From Pseudomonas sp. GV085 (GTDB lineage Bacteria; Pseudomonadota; Gammaproteobacteria; Pseudomonadales; Pseudomonadaceae), in assembly GCF_003050925.1 (NCBI RefSeq), contig NZ_QAOV01000006.1, positions 124,001 through 188,000 on the forward strand: a stretch of 64,000 bases of DNA, written 5' to 3'. Below are positions 1 through 8,906 of this stretch, in pieces; the stretch's first letter is position 1, and each line of letters starts with the position of its first letter. A program made the position numbers and the translations under genes. The notes beneath the pieces are model-generated. The model was not told where the DNA came from. It saw nothing but the letters and a program-made list of their open reading frames with translations, and made no database searches.

Positions 1-783
1 GGCATGGCATTGTTTGGTCTGGTGCTTGCCGCGTTGTATCCGCTCATTGTCAAGGAAGCACGGATTGCGCCACAACGTGCCGCGCAGATTGCGAACAAGA
101 CGGCTGCGGCGGTCAAGCGTCCGTTGCGCACGCTCTGGTCCAGCCGTTCGGTGGTGGCTACCTATGTCGGCAGTGGATTGCAGCTGTTTGTCGGCGGCAC
201 GGTGATGGTGTGGATTCCCAGCTACCTCAATCGTTACTACGACATGCCGACGGACAAGGCCGGCGGCATGGCGGCGCTCATCGTGTTGTGCAGCGGTGTG
301 GGGATGATTCTGTGCGGCATGCTCAGCGATCGGCTGTGTCGCCACTCACCGGAGCGCAAAGTCAGCCTGGCCATCGGTTTTTGCCTGGGCAGTTGCCTGT
401 TGCTGTCGGCGGCCTTTGCCTTGCAGGCAGGGCCAGTGCAACTGCTGCTGATCTGCCTGGGCATGCTGATTGCCACGGGTACCACTGGCCCCGCCGGCGC
501 AATGGTGGCCAACCTAACCCATTACTCGGTGCACGGTACGGCGTTCGCCACGCTGACCCTGGCCAACAACCTGCTGGGGTTGGCGCCGGGGCCGTTCATC
601 ACTGGCCGGGTGTCGGACCTGATCGGTCTGCATGCCGCGTTTCAATTGGTGCCACTGGTCAGCCTCGCGGCGGCGGCGGTGTTCTTTTATGCCAAGTGTC
701 ATTACCACAAAGATATTGCCCGGCTACACGGTGAGAGGGTCACTAACTCCGTCAGCGGCGCTGTATTAGAGGTGAAGTTGTGA
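1..783 (+). CDS. MFS transporter, 3' part (cut by window start)
   Basis: The reading frame is open from the first base, so the gene starts upstream of the window. The visible 260 residues carry about six hydrophobic segments, a basic cytoplasmic loop (around residues 22-45) and the loop motif MLSDRLCRHSPERK between two helices. This matches the C-terminal half of a major facilitator superfamily transporter. The substrate cannot be read from the sequence. The stop codon overlaps the start of the next remnant by four bases, so it probably once led an operon with the DsbA-like gene and the YeiH-like exporter that follow. Confidence 0.8.
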   Translation, partial: GMALFGLVLAALYPLIVKEARIAPQRAAQIANKTAAAVKRPLRTLWSSRSVVATYVGSGLQLFVGGTVMVWIPSYLNRYYDMPTDKAGGMAALIVLCSGVGMILCGMLSDRLCRHSPERKVSLAIGFCLGSCLLLSAAFALQAGPVQLLLICLGMLIATGTTGPAGAMVANLTHYSVHGTAFATLTLANNLLGLAPGPFITGRVSDLIGLHAAFQLVPLVSLAAAAVFFYAKCHYHKDIARLHGERVTNSVSGAVLEVKL

Positions 784-1163
784 GTCGTTGTTTACGTATA
801 GATGTGTTTTTCGATTTCATTTGCCCCTGGTGCCTGATCGGCAAGCGCCAACGGGAACAAGCGCAGGGACAGTTTCGACGTGCCGCGTGTGCAGTTCGAC
901 CGAAGGATGATGGTGGTGGGCTCACGTCCGCCGAAGCGCCGCTGGCCGCCATGAGCGAAGCACTGCGCGAAAGTGATCGCGAGCGGCAACCGGCATAACC
1001 CGACACATTCCTGTGCCTGCCGGCAAAAAAACCGCAGGCCGGGAGCGATTTATCGAGCGGCAATCTGCTCACTTCCACTCAACTCAAAGTCAATAACTAC
1101 CCGGTCGAGATCATCGACGGCCAGGCGTTCATTGCCACCCTTTCCGAGGAGTCCGCGCCATGA
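780..1163 (+). pseudogene. Deletion-fused remnant: DsbA/FrnE-like start and a Rieske-like end
   Basis: The first 20 codons from GTG 780 read as the start of a DsbA-family oxidoreductase (2-hydroxychromene-2-carboxylate isomerase/FrnE type): a beta strand followed by the CPWC active site. The similarity then stops, and the frame ends at 998. In another frame, roughly 1030-1163, there is the C-terminal tail of a different protein, with a YPVEIIDGQAFIA strand pattern resembling the end of a Rieske-type ferredoxin; its stop overlaps the next ATG. I infer two genes fused by a deletion. The Rieske assignment is weak. Confidence 0.45.
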
Positions 1164-2170
1164 GCGCCATTGCTCTCACCCGTATCCAGACCCGCACGCG
1201 CGAATTGGCTCCGGGCTTTATTGTCAGCCTGATCGTGGCCGCCGCCGCGTCGTTTTTGTCCGAGCACTACGGCGCACCGGTCATGTTGTTCGCTTTGTTG
1301 CTGGGCATGGCCTTGAATTTTCTGGCCGACGACGGCCCCTGCAAAGTCGGCGTCGAGTTCACCGCCCGCACGGTACTACGCATCGGCGTAGCCCTGTTGG
1401 GCATGCGCATTACCCTGGAACAAATGGCGGCGCTGGGCTGGAAGCCGATCGCGCTGGTGGTGATCCTGGTGGTTGTGACCATCGCTGTCTCGGTGATCGC
1501 CGCGAAGTTTCTGGGTTTCTCGCGGCTGTTCGGCATGCTCACCGGTGGTGCCACGGCGATCTGCGGCGCTTCGGCAGCCTTGGCGCTGGCGGCGGCGTTG
1601 CCGAACCATCCCCAGAAAGAGCGCGCGATCTTGTTCACGGTGATCGGCGTTTCAGCGTTGTCGACTCTGGCAATGATCGTCTATCCAATGATTGCCAACT
1701 GGTTATCGCTTTCACCGCAAGTGGCCGGGGTATTCCTCGGGGCCACCATCCACGACGTCGCCCAAGTGGTCGGCGCCGGCTACGGCATGTCGACCGAGAC
1801 CGGTGACACCGCCACCGTGGTCAAGCTGATGCGGGTTGCCATGTTGCTGCCAGTGATCGTCACCGCGGCCATGATCACCCGCATGCAAGGTGCCGACCCG
1901 ACCGGCAAGCGCCCGCCACTGCTGCCATGGTTCGCCGTGGGCTTTCTGATCCTTGCCTGCATCAACAGCACAGGCTGGATCGCGCCGGCGGTGCAAGGCG
2001 GGGTCAATGAGTTGTCGCGCTGGTGCCTGGTGATTTCCATCAGTGCCCTGGGCATGAAGACCCGACTCAAGGAGTTGGCGGCGGTCGGCATCAAACCGAT
2101 CCTGCTGATGGTCGGTGAGACGGTGTTCCTGGTCGTGCTGGTGCTGTTGTTATTGCGTTGGGGCCTCTGA
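1160..2170 (+). CDS. YeiH-family putative sulfate exporter
   Basis: 336-residue polytopic membrane protein of the UPF0324/YeiH family (putative sulfate exporter family). It shows about ten hydrophobic segments and family features such as GGATAICGASAALALA near residue 130 and GATIHDVAQVVGAG near residue 195. The length is normal for the family. The ATG at 1160 overlaps the stop of the preceding remnant (ATGA) and follows a GAGGAG ribosome site. YeiH proteins often sit beside sulfur metabolism genes, but substrate export has not been firmly shown for most members. Two terminator-like hairpins follow the gene. Confidence 0.85.
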   Translation: MSAIALTRIQTRTRELAPGFIVSLIVAAAASFLSEHYGAPVMLFALLLGMALNFLADDGPCKVGVEFTARTVLRIGVALLGMRITLEQMAALGWKPIALVVILVVVTIAVSVIAAKFLGFSRLFGMLTGGATAICGASAALALAAALPNHPQKERAILFTVIGVSALSTLAMIVYPMIANWLSLSPQVAGVFLGATIHDVAQVVGAGYGMSTETGDTATVVKLMRVAMLLPVIVTAAMITRMQGADPTGKRPPLLPWFAVGFLILACINSTGWIAPAVQGGVNELSRWCLVISISALGMKTRLKELAAVGIKPILLMVGETVFLVVLVLLLLRWGL

Positions 2171-2238
2171 AAACAGGCCTCACACAGGTTTATGGCAGGG
2201 CTTCACTGGGCTGGCTCCTCGTTACAGTGAAGCTCACC

Positions 2239-2263
2239 ACCGGTGTCACAAGCACCGGTTTTT
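2239..2263 (+). terminator. Intrinsic terminator after yeiH-like gene
   Basis: Perfect 7-bp stem ACCGGTG/CACCGGT with a 7-base loop followed by TTTTT. Confidence 0.65.
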
Positions 2264-2265
2264 GC

Positions 2266-2296
2266 GGCGACTGTACCAGCAGTCGCCGTTTTTTTT
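2266..2296 (+). terminator. Second tandem intrinsic terminator
   Basis: Perfect 8-bp stem GGCGACTG/CAGTCGCC with a TACCAG loop followed by a run of eight T. It directly follows the first terminator, giving a tandem stop. Confidence 0.8.
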
Positions 2297-2366
2297 GTAC
2301 ATCACAAAAATGACCGGGAAAGACGCCCTCGTTTTCATGAAAAACAATTCGCAGACCACGCAAAAG

Positions 2367-2423
2367 AACGCCGATTTGTCAGATGTGTTTGTTCGCACGA
2401 ACATCATCAGGCAAATCGGCGTT
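2367..2423. repeat. 57-bp nested inverted repeat
   Basis: The outer arms AACGCCGATTTG (2367-2378) and CAAATCGGCGTT (2412-2423) are perfect 12-bp complements. Inside are GATG/CATC and TGTTCG-CA-CGAACA pairings. It lies between the convergent YeiH and AraC genes and has no T-run, so it is not a classic terminator. It may be a REP-like element or an RNA hairpin. Confidence 0.6.
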
Positions 2424-2474
2424 GGTGTTTCTGTGTTTCCAGGGATCGCGTGAAAACCCTTTGTAACCGTGGGC

Positions 2475-3518
2475 TCAGAAAAGTTTGGGGGCGGCGGCAC
2501 TCACTGCGCAAAGACCAGACTGTTTCTGCGCGCTACGCCACGCCGCCGGTGGCATGCCGAACTGGTTGATGAACCAGCGGGTAAAGGAGCTGGCCATGGA
2601 GAAACCGAACATGTCGGCGATGCGGCTCAACGAGTGGTTCGGGTTTTCCAGATAACGCAGCGCCAGGTCACGGCGCACATCGTTGATCAGGTCGTTGAAG
2701 GCACAGCCGTCGTCCTGCAGACGACGCTGAAAGGTGCGCACGTTCATGCCCTGTGACAGGGCGATCTGCTCGATGGTGGCGCGCCCCATAGGCAACAACA
2801 GGTAGATGGCCTTGCGCACCTCGAACAGCATCGAAGTGCTTTCATCACCCTGTAGAGAGTCGATGTAGTCTTGGGCATAACGGGCCATGCCCGGATCGGC
2901 ATTGGGGTTGATCATGTCGAGACTGGCGTCGGAGCAAACGATGCCGTTGAACTCGCTGCCGAACTCCAGATTGCAGCCGAACAGGCGCCGATGCAGGTTC
3001 AGACTGTCAGGTGGCTGGTGCATGAAGTTGACGCTGTAGGGGCGCCACTGGGAGCCGAGCAGTGTCGAGCACAGGCGAAACAGCACGCCAATGACCAACT
3101 CCGTGGCCTGACGAATGGGCAGCAGGGATTCGGTAACCATCTCTGCACGAATGATCACCATCCTGCCGGCCTCTTCAACGAAGATTCCCAGGGAATCGTT
3201 CATCAGATGACGGTAGCGCTCCATCACCTGCAAGGCGTCGCGCAGGGTGCGTTGTTGGCTGAGCAACAGGCTGACCACGCCGAAGTCCGAAAGCTGGCGC
3301 GACTCTGCCATGCTCAAGCCGAAGGTCTGGCAACCGCTGGCGGCGGCCGAATCTTCCAGCAGGCGCACGGCGGCGTCGATCGGAATGCGGTATTCGGAGG
3401 CTTGCAGCTGAGCCTTGCTCAGGCCGGCAACTGCCAGGACGTCGCGCGGGTTGAATCCCAAGTCCTGGGTGACTTCCAGGTATTTGGTCAAAACGGCGGC
3501 GCGAACAAGCTTGGGCAT
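2475..3518 (-). CDS. AraC-family transcriptional regulator
   Basis: 347 residues. The N-terminal ligand domain is of the arabinose-binding-like type (PF12625-like, residues about 20-210) and the C-terminal AraC helix-turn-helix pair spans about 240-335, including SLSRIADMFGFSMASSFTRWF. The ATG at 3518 follows GGAG. It is divergent from the epoxide-hydrolase-like gene. The 27-bp element at 3700-3726, repeated at 8577-8603, has GGGA(C/T)A-type half sites one 21-bp period apart, the usual layout of AraC operators. I infer that this protein controls both arms of the catabolic group, with an unknown inducer. Confidence 0.88.
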   Translation of the reverse strand: MPKLVRAAVLTKYLEVTQDLGFNPRDVLAVAGLSKAQLQASEYRIPIDAAVRLLEDSAAASGCQTFGLSMAESRQLSDFGVVSLLLSQQRTLRDALQVMERYRHLMNDSLGIFVEEAGRMVIIRAEMVTESLLPIRQATELVIGVLFRLCSTLLGSQWRPYSVNFMHQPPDSLNLHRRLFGCNLEFGSEFNGIVCSDASLDMINPNADPGMARYAQDYIDSLQGDESTSMLFEVRKAIYLLLPMGRATIEQIALSQGMNVRTFQRRLQDDGCAFNDLINDVRRDLALRYLENPNHSLSRIADMFGFSMASSFTRWFINQFGMPPAAWRSAQKQSGLCAVSAAAPKLF

Positions 3519-3877
3519 GCGTAGGATCTCCCTCGGCCGATGGCGGCGTTTCTTTTTTCATCGAAGATGTATTGAGCGAGAAGACGGCGCGTGTGGAAGT
3601 ACTGATAACGCTAGCGATCTTCAACCTGGTCTGGCGCATTGCAGAGCAGGAAGCTCGGTCCCATCTTAGGGAGCACCAGCGCGGCGGCATGGGCATGGTG
3701 GGATAATTTCTTAGCATATTGGGACGCTGCCGGCGGGCCACGACTGGCGGCGGCAGAAACAGCGCTACTGGCTTTTGATATGTCCCAATTTCACAAGATT
3801 GTGTCCTGTGAAGCTTAGTGCGGAGCACCCTGTCAGAGCTACCTTCAGGCCCACAACTGATAAGATGGAGGTAGATA
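3519..3877. other. Divergent control region between araC-type gene and hydrolase
   Basis: About 360 bases without a gene. It holds the putative operator at 3700-3726 and an inverted GGGACA-type box, TGTCCCAAT, at 3781-3789 with TGTCC again near 3802. No convincing sigma70 promoter could be fixed by eye. Confidence 0.6.
3700..3726 (+). promoter_or_regulatory. Putative AraC operator, copy 1
   Basis: 27-bp sequence that matches 8577-8603 at 25 of 27 positions. It starts with GGGATAA and ends with ATTGGGACG, so a GGGAC-type half site recurs after 21 bp. It lies about 150 bp upstream of the hydrolase start. Confidence 0.6.
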
Positions 3878-4951
3878 ATGGATACGCGCACTTCAATGCG
3901 TATCGGTCAGCCGCTCGCTGCAATGGCGCAGGTGGATGCCGACGATCCTGATGTATTCAACCACTGCTTTGCCGAACTCAACGGCATCCGCATGCATTAC
4001 ATCGACGAGGGAGAGGGCCCGCTCGTCATCCTTCTGCACGGTTTCCCTTACCTTTGGTACATGTGGCGCCGCCAGATCGTGGTATTGGCCGAGGCCGGCT
4101 ATCGAGTCGTCGTCCCGGATCAAAGGGGCTTTGGGCAATCGGACCGACCCGATGCCATCGAAGCCTATGACATGAGCCAGGCCGTCGGCGACATGGTGGG
4201 TTTGATGGCGGCCCTGGGCGAAACGTCCGCGGTAATCATTGGACATGACCTGGGCGCCTGGGTGGCCCAGGCGGCGGCCATGCTGCGACCGGATTTGTTC
4301 CACGGTCTGGTGATGCTCAATACCCCGGTACCGCCGCGCGGCAAGGTCAAACCAACCGTGGGTCTGCAGGCCATGGCGAAAGGAAGGGTCTACCACCACC
4401 TGTATTTCCAGCAACTCGACAAGCCGGATCGCGAGTTGGCCAATGATCCGCGCAAGACCTTGAGCAGCGTCTTTTACTCGATCTCCGGTAGCGCCGTCGG
4501 TGCCGAACGCTGGCGTCTGTTCGTCGAGGCCGGTGAACCCATTCTCAATGCCTTTACCGAGCCAAAGGGAGCGTTCCCGTCCTGGCTGAGCCCGCGGTCG
4601 CTCGACTACTACGTCGCCGAGTACGCGCGCACGGGGTTTACCGGTGCCCTGAACTACTACCGCTGTCGCGACCGCAACTGGGAAATCACCGCGTTTCTCG
4701 ACGGCGCGAAGGTCAGCCAGCCAAGCCTGTTCATCGGTGGTGCTGCCGACCCTTCCCTGGAGCCGGTGGAAATCCGCAGCCTCTACGATCAGATGGACGC
4801 CTACCTGCCCGCTCTGCGCAAAAAGGTCCTGCTACCCGGTGTAGGCCATAGCGCCGCAGAGGAAAGCCCGGCTCAGGTCAACGAATTGCTGCTGGAGTTT
4901 CTCGAGCAGTTGATGTCCGGCGACCCGGCCTCTGAGCCAGCGGCTGGCTAA
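3878..4951 (+). CDS. Epoxide-hydrolase-like alpha/beta hydrolase
   Basis: 357 residues with the alpha/beta hydrolase fold. Visible motifs are the oxyanion HGFP (about 54-57), the nucleophile elbow GHDLGA with Asp as nucleophile, a lid with tyrosines (YARTGFTGALNYYR), an acidic residue in GAADPS and the histidine in GVGHSA. An Asp nucleophile plus HGFP is typical of soluble epoxide hydrolases and haloalkane dehalogenases; the lid tyrosines favour epoxide hydrolase. The start follows GGAGG. It faces the dioxygenase/cupin/ligase group and shares its putative operator, so it probably acts on the same unknown substrate. Confidence 0.85.
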   Translation: MDTRTSMRIGQPLAAMAQVDADDPDVFNHCFAELNGIRMHYIDEGEGPLVILLHGFPYLWYMWRRQIVVLAEAGYRVVVPDQRGFGQSDRPDAIEAYDMSQAVGDMVGLMAALGETSAVIIGHDLGAWVAQAAAMLRPDLFHGLVMLNTPVPPRGKVKPTVGLQAMAKGRVYHHLYFQQLDKPDRELANDPRKTLSSVFYSISGSAVGAERWRLFVEAGEPILNAFTEPKGAFPSWLSPRSLDYYVAEYARTGFTGALNYYRCRDRNWEITAFLDGAKVSQPSLFIGGAADPSLEPVEIRSLYDQMDAYLPALRKKVLLPGVGHSAAEESPAQVNELLLEFLEQLMSGDPASEPAAG

Positions 4952-4969
4952 ACCCCTTGATAGCGGTAA

Positions 4970-5026
4970 TGCAAAGGCAGGGCGAACGCTACCGGCATCT
5001 GCCGTAACGTCCGCCCTGCCTTTGCA
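4970..5026. terminator. Long bidirectional hairpin between convergent genes
   Basis: Perfect 15-bp arms, TGCAAAGGCAGGGCG at 4970-4984 and its complement at 5012-5026, with a further TACCGGCA/TGCCGTA pairing inside. It separates the convergent hydrolase and acyl-CoA ligase genes and probably terminates both. Confidence 0.75.
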
Positions 5027-5057
5027 CATGGACAGGGCTGGATTTTTTCCTTGCTAC

Positions 5058-6707
5058 TCAGCTGGCAGCCTTGACCAGCAGATGATCGCCGAACTGCTCG
5101 CGCAGGCGGTTCTTCAACACCTTGCCCGTAGCACCCAGTGGAATCGTGTCGACGAAGACCACATCATCCGGCGTCCACCACTTGGCAATCTTGCCGTCAT
5201 AAAAGGCCAGCAGATCTTCCCGGGTCAGGGTTGCCTGTGCATTCCTGACGATGATCAGCAAGGGCCGTTCATCCCACTTCGCGTGTTTCGCGGCGATGCA
5301 GGCCGCCTGGGCGACTGAGGGATGGCTCAGGGCAATGTTCTCCAGATCGATCGAGCCGATCCACTCGCCACCCGACTTGATCACATCCTTGCTGCGATCG
5401 GTGATCTGCATGAAGCCATCGCCATCGATGGTCGCCACATCGCCGGTGGGGAACCAGGTCTGGCCGGCGTGTTCGAGCAGCGGCGAACAGTCGCTTTCAT
5501 TTCTGAAATAGTCGCGCACCACCCAAGGTCCACGCACCATCAGGTCACCCGACGTCGCACCGTCCCAAGGCAACTCCATGCCATCCGCGCCGACGACCTT
5601 CATGTCGACGCCAAACACTGCCCGGCCTTGTTTGGATTGCACGGCATTACGCTCTGCCGGGGACATCTCAAGGTGCCTGGCCTTCAGGGTGCCAATGGTT
5701 CCGATCGGGCTCAATTCAGTCATGCCCCACACGTGCAACACCGCTACGCCGTAGATTTCCTGAAACTTGTGCAGCATCGCCGTTGGACAGGCTGCGCCCC
5801 CAATGATGGTGCGCTTCATGCTGGAGAAACGCTGGCCTGTTTCCTCCAGATGCCCAAGAAGCCCTTGCCAGACCGTCGGTACGCCGGCGGACAGCGTCAC
5901 CTGCTCCGCTTCGAGCAGTTCAAACAGCGATTTGCCGTCCAGCGCAGGGCCCGGAAATACAAGCTTGGCTCCGACCATGCAAGCGATATACGGAAGTCCC
6001 CAGGCGTTGACATGGAACATGGGCACAACCGGAAGGATGACGTCGCGCGCCGAACAATTCAGGGCATCCGGCAGCGCAGCCGCATAAGTGTGCAGCAGCG
6101 ATGAGCGATGACTGTACAAGACCCCTTTCGGGTTGCCCGTCGTGCCGGAGGTATAGCAGAGCGTACACGCGGCATCCTCGTCGAGATCCGGCCAGGCGTA
6201 GTCGGAGGAACCCTGTTGAAGCAGATCTTCATAGCACAGCAGGTTGTCGATACCGGCGTCTTTGGGCATGTGCGCCTGATCGGTCATGGCGATGAACGCC
6301 TTGACCGTCTTGCAGCGGCCAGCAATGGCCTTGACCAACGGCAGGAAGGTCATGTCGAAGAAAATGTACTGGTCTTCGGCATGATTGGCGATGTAGGCAA
6401 CCTGGTCTTCATGCAGGCGAGGGTTGATGGTATGCACAATGGCACCCATACCGGACACGCCATAGTACAACTCCAGGTGACGATAGCCATTCCAGGCCAG
6501 CGTACCGATCCGGTCGGCGGGCTGGACACCCAGGCTGGTCAGCGCGCTGGCCATCTGGCGCGCGCGACGGTGGCAGTCACGAAAGGTGTAGCGATGGATA
6601 TCGCCCTCCACCCTGTGGGACACGATCTGCGTATCGCCATGATGGCGGTCGGCGTGCTCTATGAGCGAGGAGATCAACAGCTGCTTGTGCATCATCAAAC
6701 CATGCAT
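5058..6707 (-). CDS. AMP-forming fatty acyl-CoA synthetase/ligase
   Basis: 549 residues from the chosen ATG at 6707, which has GGAG seven bases upstream; a longer frame reaches 6782 but lacks a ribosome site. ANL-superfamily motifs are in order: phosphate loop [11 protein letters not shown], the aromatic/adenine motif [20 protein letters not shown], and the hinge [15 protein letters not shown]; near the end GATGKVLK carries the catalytic lysine. It resembles medium/long-chain ligases (AlkK-like). It activates a carboxylic acid as its CoA ester. It is third in the same-strand series after the TauD-like and cupin dioxygenases, suggesting it activates an acid released by them. Confidence 0.88.
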   Translation of the reverse strand: MHGLMMHKQLLISSLIEHADRHHGDTQIVSHRVEGDIHRYTFRDCHRRARQMASALTSLGVQPADRIGTLAWNGYRHLELYYGVSGMGAIVHTINPRLHEDQVAYIANHAEDQYIFFDMTFLPLVKAIAGRCKTVKAFIAMTDQAHMPKDAGIDNLLCYEDLLQQGSSDYAWPDLDEDAACTLCYTSGTTGNPKGVLYSHRSSLLHTYAAALPDALNCSARDVILPVVPMFHVNAWGLPYIACMVGAKLVFPGPALDGKSLFELLEAEQVTLSAGVPTVWQGLLGHLEETGQRFSSMKRTIIGGAACPTAMLHKFQEIYGVAVLHVWGMTELSPIGTIGTLKARHLEMSPAERNAVQSKQGRAVFGVDMKVVGADGMELPWDGATSGDLMVRGPWVVRDYFRNESDCSPLLEHAGQTWFPTGDVATIDGDGFMQITDRSKDVIKSGGEWIGSIDLENIALSHPSVAQAACIAAKHAKWDERPLLIIVRNAQATLTREDLLAFYDGKIAKWWTPDDVVFVDTIPLGATGKVLKNRLREQFGDHLLVKAAS

Positions 6708-6791
6708 GACATCACTCCGTTCGTACGTCTTTGATCGGGGAGCGGACAGGCGGCCAAGGCCCTCTGTCAGACTCCGCGTCAAAACCGCGAA

Positions 6792-6845
6792 CCGGGACAG
6801 CCTGTTTTCCTCCCCTGGATTTTTGCGATCAGGTTACTGTCCCGG
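6792..6845. repeat. Inverted repeat CCGGGACAG/CTGTCCCGG
   Basis: Perfect 9-bp arms at 6792-6800 and 6837-6845, 36 bases apart, in the gap before the acyl-CoA ligase. The arms contain the same GGGACAG box as the putative AraC operators, so this may be a further binding site. A hairpin is the alternative. Confidence 0.5.
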
Positions 6846-6891
6846 CTCCCCTATGAATCGAGGGATGCCGGGCGTTTTCCTGGAACTCGGA

Positions 6892-7371
6892 TCAGTTGAA
6901 TGCCGTGAGGTCTTTCGGTGCGATGTCATGCTGCTCGCAATAAGCTAGATAACGTTGCAACCCCGTCTTCCAGTTTTCCAGCGCGACAATGTTGTCGTTG
7001 CCGTCCAGGAACGCCAGATCGCCAGTGACTTGAACCAGCATGAGCGAATACCCGTCTGCGCTTCCTGTGCTGACGACTTCAGGGGTGTGAGTCGACGCGG
7101 CCGTCTCGTAGACGATGCTGCCGGGGCCGGCGATCCAGTCATGCTCCTTGTATTTCCACTGGCCTTCGATCGTGTAGACCATCACCGTCCCGGTGTGGTG
7201 GTGCTTGGGCAGTTGCATGTCCAGCGGCGCCTTCATCATGACGATCCATTCACCACGGATCGGGTCGAGCTTGAAGTACTTCAGCAGGACGTTTTCCGCA
7301 TAAGGCGTAAAGGGAATCCACGGCAGGGATTCGCCATCGATGACTGCGGTGTCGACGTGTTCGTAGAGCAT
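6892..7371 (-). CDS. Cupin dioxygenase, 2,4'-dihydroxyacetophenone dioxygenase-like
   Basis: 159 residues from ATG 7371, chosen because GGAG stands six bases upstream; an ATG at 7383 lacks one. It is a single cupin domain: PKHHHTGTVMVYTIEGQW gives the metal-binding histidines of motif 1, and ETAASTHTPEV supplies the motif 2 histidine. The pattern, including the EHDWIAGPGS turn, fits the 2,4'-dihydroxyacetophenone dioxygenase (DAD)/acetylacetone-cleaving group, which uses a non-haem metal to cleave C-C bonds beside a carbonyl. The true substrate is unknown. It sits between the TauD-like gene and the ligase on the same strand. Confidence 0.75.
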   Translation of the reverse strand: MLYEHVDTAVIDGESLPWIPFTPYAENVLLKYFKLDPIRGEWIVMMKAPLDMQLPKHHHTGTVMVYTIEGQWKYKEHDWIAGPGSIVYETAASTHTPEVVSTGSADGYSLMLVQVTGDLAFLDGNDNIVALENWKTGLQRYLAYCEQHDIAPKDLTAFN

Positions 7372-7484
7372 AGGTATCTCCATTGTTTTGTTTGAGATCG
7401 AACAATTGTGAGCGGCCAGGGTTACCCGACTGACTCAGATGGTCGGTCGGGTGTCCTGAATTTTCCCGGAGGGAACCGTTTGGA

Positions 7485-8447
7485 TCAGACGAGCGGGGTA
7501 CCCACGAGGGTGGCACGCAGCATCTTTCTTGGCGCATTGCCGTAGTCAGCCACTGCGTAGTGCTGAACTTGCAGGTTGTCCCACATGGCAACCGTGTTGG
7601 TCCGCCACTTCAGGCGTACCTGATATTCCGGAATGGCGGCCTGGGAGATCAGGTAGTTCATCAGATGATGAGCCTCCGGCATGAAGTCCTGACCGTAACG
7701 GACGTCCTCGAAGTTGAAGAAATTCGAGAAATGGGTGGTGAACGCCGAGTTGACGAACAACACCTTTTCACCCGTCTCAGGATGGATAAGCACCACCGGG
7801 TGTTCAGCGCTGGGGGTCTTCACGGCCATCGCGAGACGTTCTTCACGCGGCAACTGGGCACCAAAGGATTGTTCGGCGCCGTGCTTGGCATACAAGCCCT
7901 CGATCCGTTGCTTGATGGTGTCGGGTAGATTGTCGTAGGCCATCACCATGTTGGAAAACAGCGTGTCTCCGCCAGTCTCCGGGCCCAGTTCGCAACGCAA
8001 CACCGCGCCGCGCGGCGGAGCTTGCTTGAAGGTGACATCGGCATGCCAGAGGTTTTCGCGGCTGGCCTTTTCGACGTAGCTCTTGGGCTTGCCCGGCTCG
8101 AGATTGCGATACAGCGTCAGCAGCTTGTCCGCCTCCGGATGGCTGGGCGCCAGGGGATGGCTTTCCAGTTCCGCGAATTGCATGGCGAAGTGCTGTTGCT
8201 CCAGCGGGGTGATGTCTTGATCGCGGAAGAACAGCACTTTGTGCTTGAGCCACAGCTCCCGGATTTGCGCGATCAGTTCTGGATCTTGGGCAGCGTCGAC
8301 AAGGCTGACGTTGCTGAGCTCGGCGCCGATGGCGGGTGTGCAAAGCTCTACCTTGATCGAATGCTGGCGCACCGACGACCGGATGATGGCCGGTGCCGAG
8401 GGCGATGCTGGTGAAGGAGTGTTTTGGATGTCGGCGATTTTTGTCAT
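7485..8447 (-). CDS. TauD/TfdA-family 2-oxoglutarate-dependent dioxygenase
   Basis: 320 residues. The ATG at 8447 follows GGAG; a TTG twelve bases upstream overlaps that site and is unlikely to be used. The HxD iron motif is in ENLWHADVTF (about 125-134), the distal histidine in VQHYAVADY, and the 2-oxoglutarate-binding arginine in RKMLRATL. The family hydroxylates substrates such as taurine, sulfonates, phenoxyacetates or alkyl sulfates with Fe(II) and 2-oxoglutarate. It is first of a same-strand trio with the cupin and ligase, preceded by the shared putative operator. Confidence 0.88.
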   Translation of the reverse strand: MTKIADIQNTPSPASPSAPAIIRSSVRQHSIKVELCTPAIGAELSNVSLVDAAQDPELIAQIRELWLKHKVLFFRDQDITPLEQQHFAMQFAELESHPLAPSHPEADKLLTLYRNLEPGKPKSYVEKASRENLWHADVTFKQAPPRGAVLRCELGPETGGDTLFSNMVMAYDNLPDTIKQRIEGLYAKHGAEQSFGAQLPREERLAMAVKTPSAEHPVVLIHPETGEKVLFVNSAFTTHFSNFFNFEDVRYGQDFMPEAHHLMNYLISQAAIPEYQVRLKWRTNTVAMWDNLQVQHYAVADYGNAPRKMLRATLVGTPLV

Positions 8448-8576
8448 TGTTGTCTCCAATCCGTGCTTGTACGGCGATGCGCAAGATGTGCATCCGGTAT
8501 AGGTAACAGGCCACCGCTGATGGCAGAGGTACTGGTCCTATAGTAGATATCTCGGGCACGAGACTATGGGCGCGGC

Positions 8577-8603
8577 GGGACAGTTTCTTAGCATATTGGG
8601 ACG
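8577..8603 (+). promoter_or_regulatory. Putative AraC operator, copy 2
   Basis: 25 of 27 bases identical to 3700-3726. It begins GGGACAG and ends ATTGGGACG, giving GGGAC half sites 21 bp apart. It lies about 130 bp upstream of the TauD-like gene in its promoter region. A further GGGACGG box is at about 8663. Confidence 0.6.
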
Positions 8604-8696
8604 GCGCATTGGAACCACGGACTAAGCTGATTAATGTCCACGCTCCGGCGCAGTTTTTCCTGCTGGGACGGACTATCTATATCTGGTCGTTTGCCT

Positions 8697-8906
8697 TCAC
8701 TCCGGCGCCATCATCACCGCGAGCGTCATTTTGATGAACTCTTCGTTCTTGTCGATAGCTTCAAGGGCGCTGCGCACGTTGTCGGCGACATCGGCTGATC
8801 CTCGCTGCTCGACCCAGTTCGAAAGTTCCAGGATTGCGGCTTCAAGGGCAAGTTGGTTTTCGTTGAGCTTGAACAGCAGGGAAGGGAGCAGGTCAGAGTT
8901 TGGCAT
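8697..8906 (-). CDS. Small conserved-looking acidic protein
   Basis: 69 residues, mostly predicted helix, with many Leu, Glu and Ala (ALEAAILELSNWVEQRG). The ATG at 8906 has GGAGG seven bases upstream, and the codon pattern is clean. I do not recognise a family. It resembles the short helical proteins common in Pseudomonas genomes. No functional context: it lies alone between the catabolic group and the tRNA-Leu scar. Confidence 0.6.
   Translation of the reverse strand: MPNSDLLPSLLFKLNENQLALEAAILELSNWVEQRGSADVADNVRSALEAIDKNEEFIKMTLAVMMAPE

Noticed and set aside
6707..6782. Longer N-terminus of the acyl-CoA ligase
   Set aside because: No ribosome site and no family similarity in the extra 25 codons; ATG 6707 has a good GGAG.
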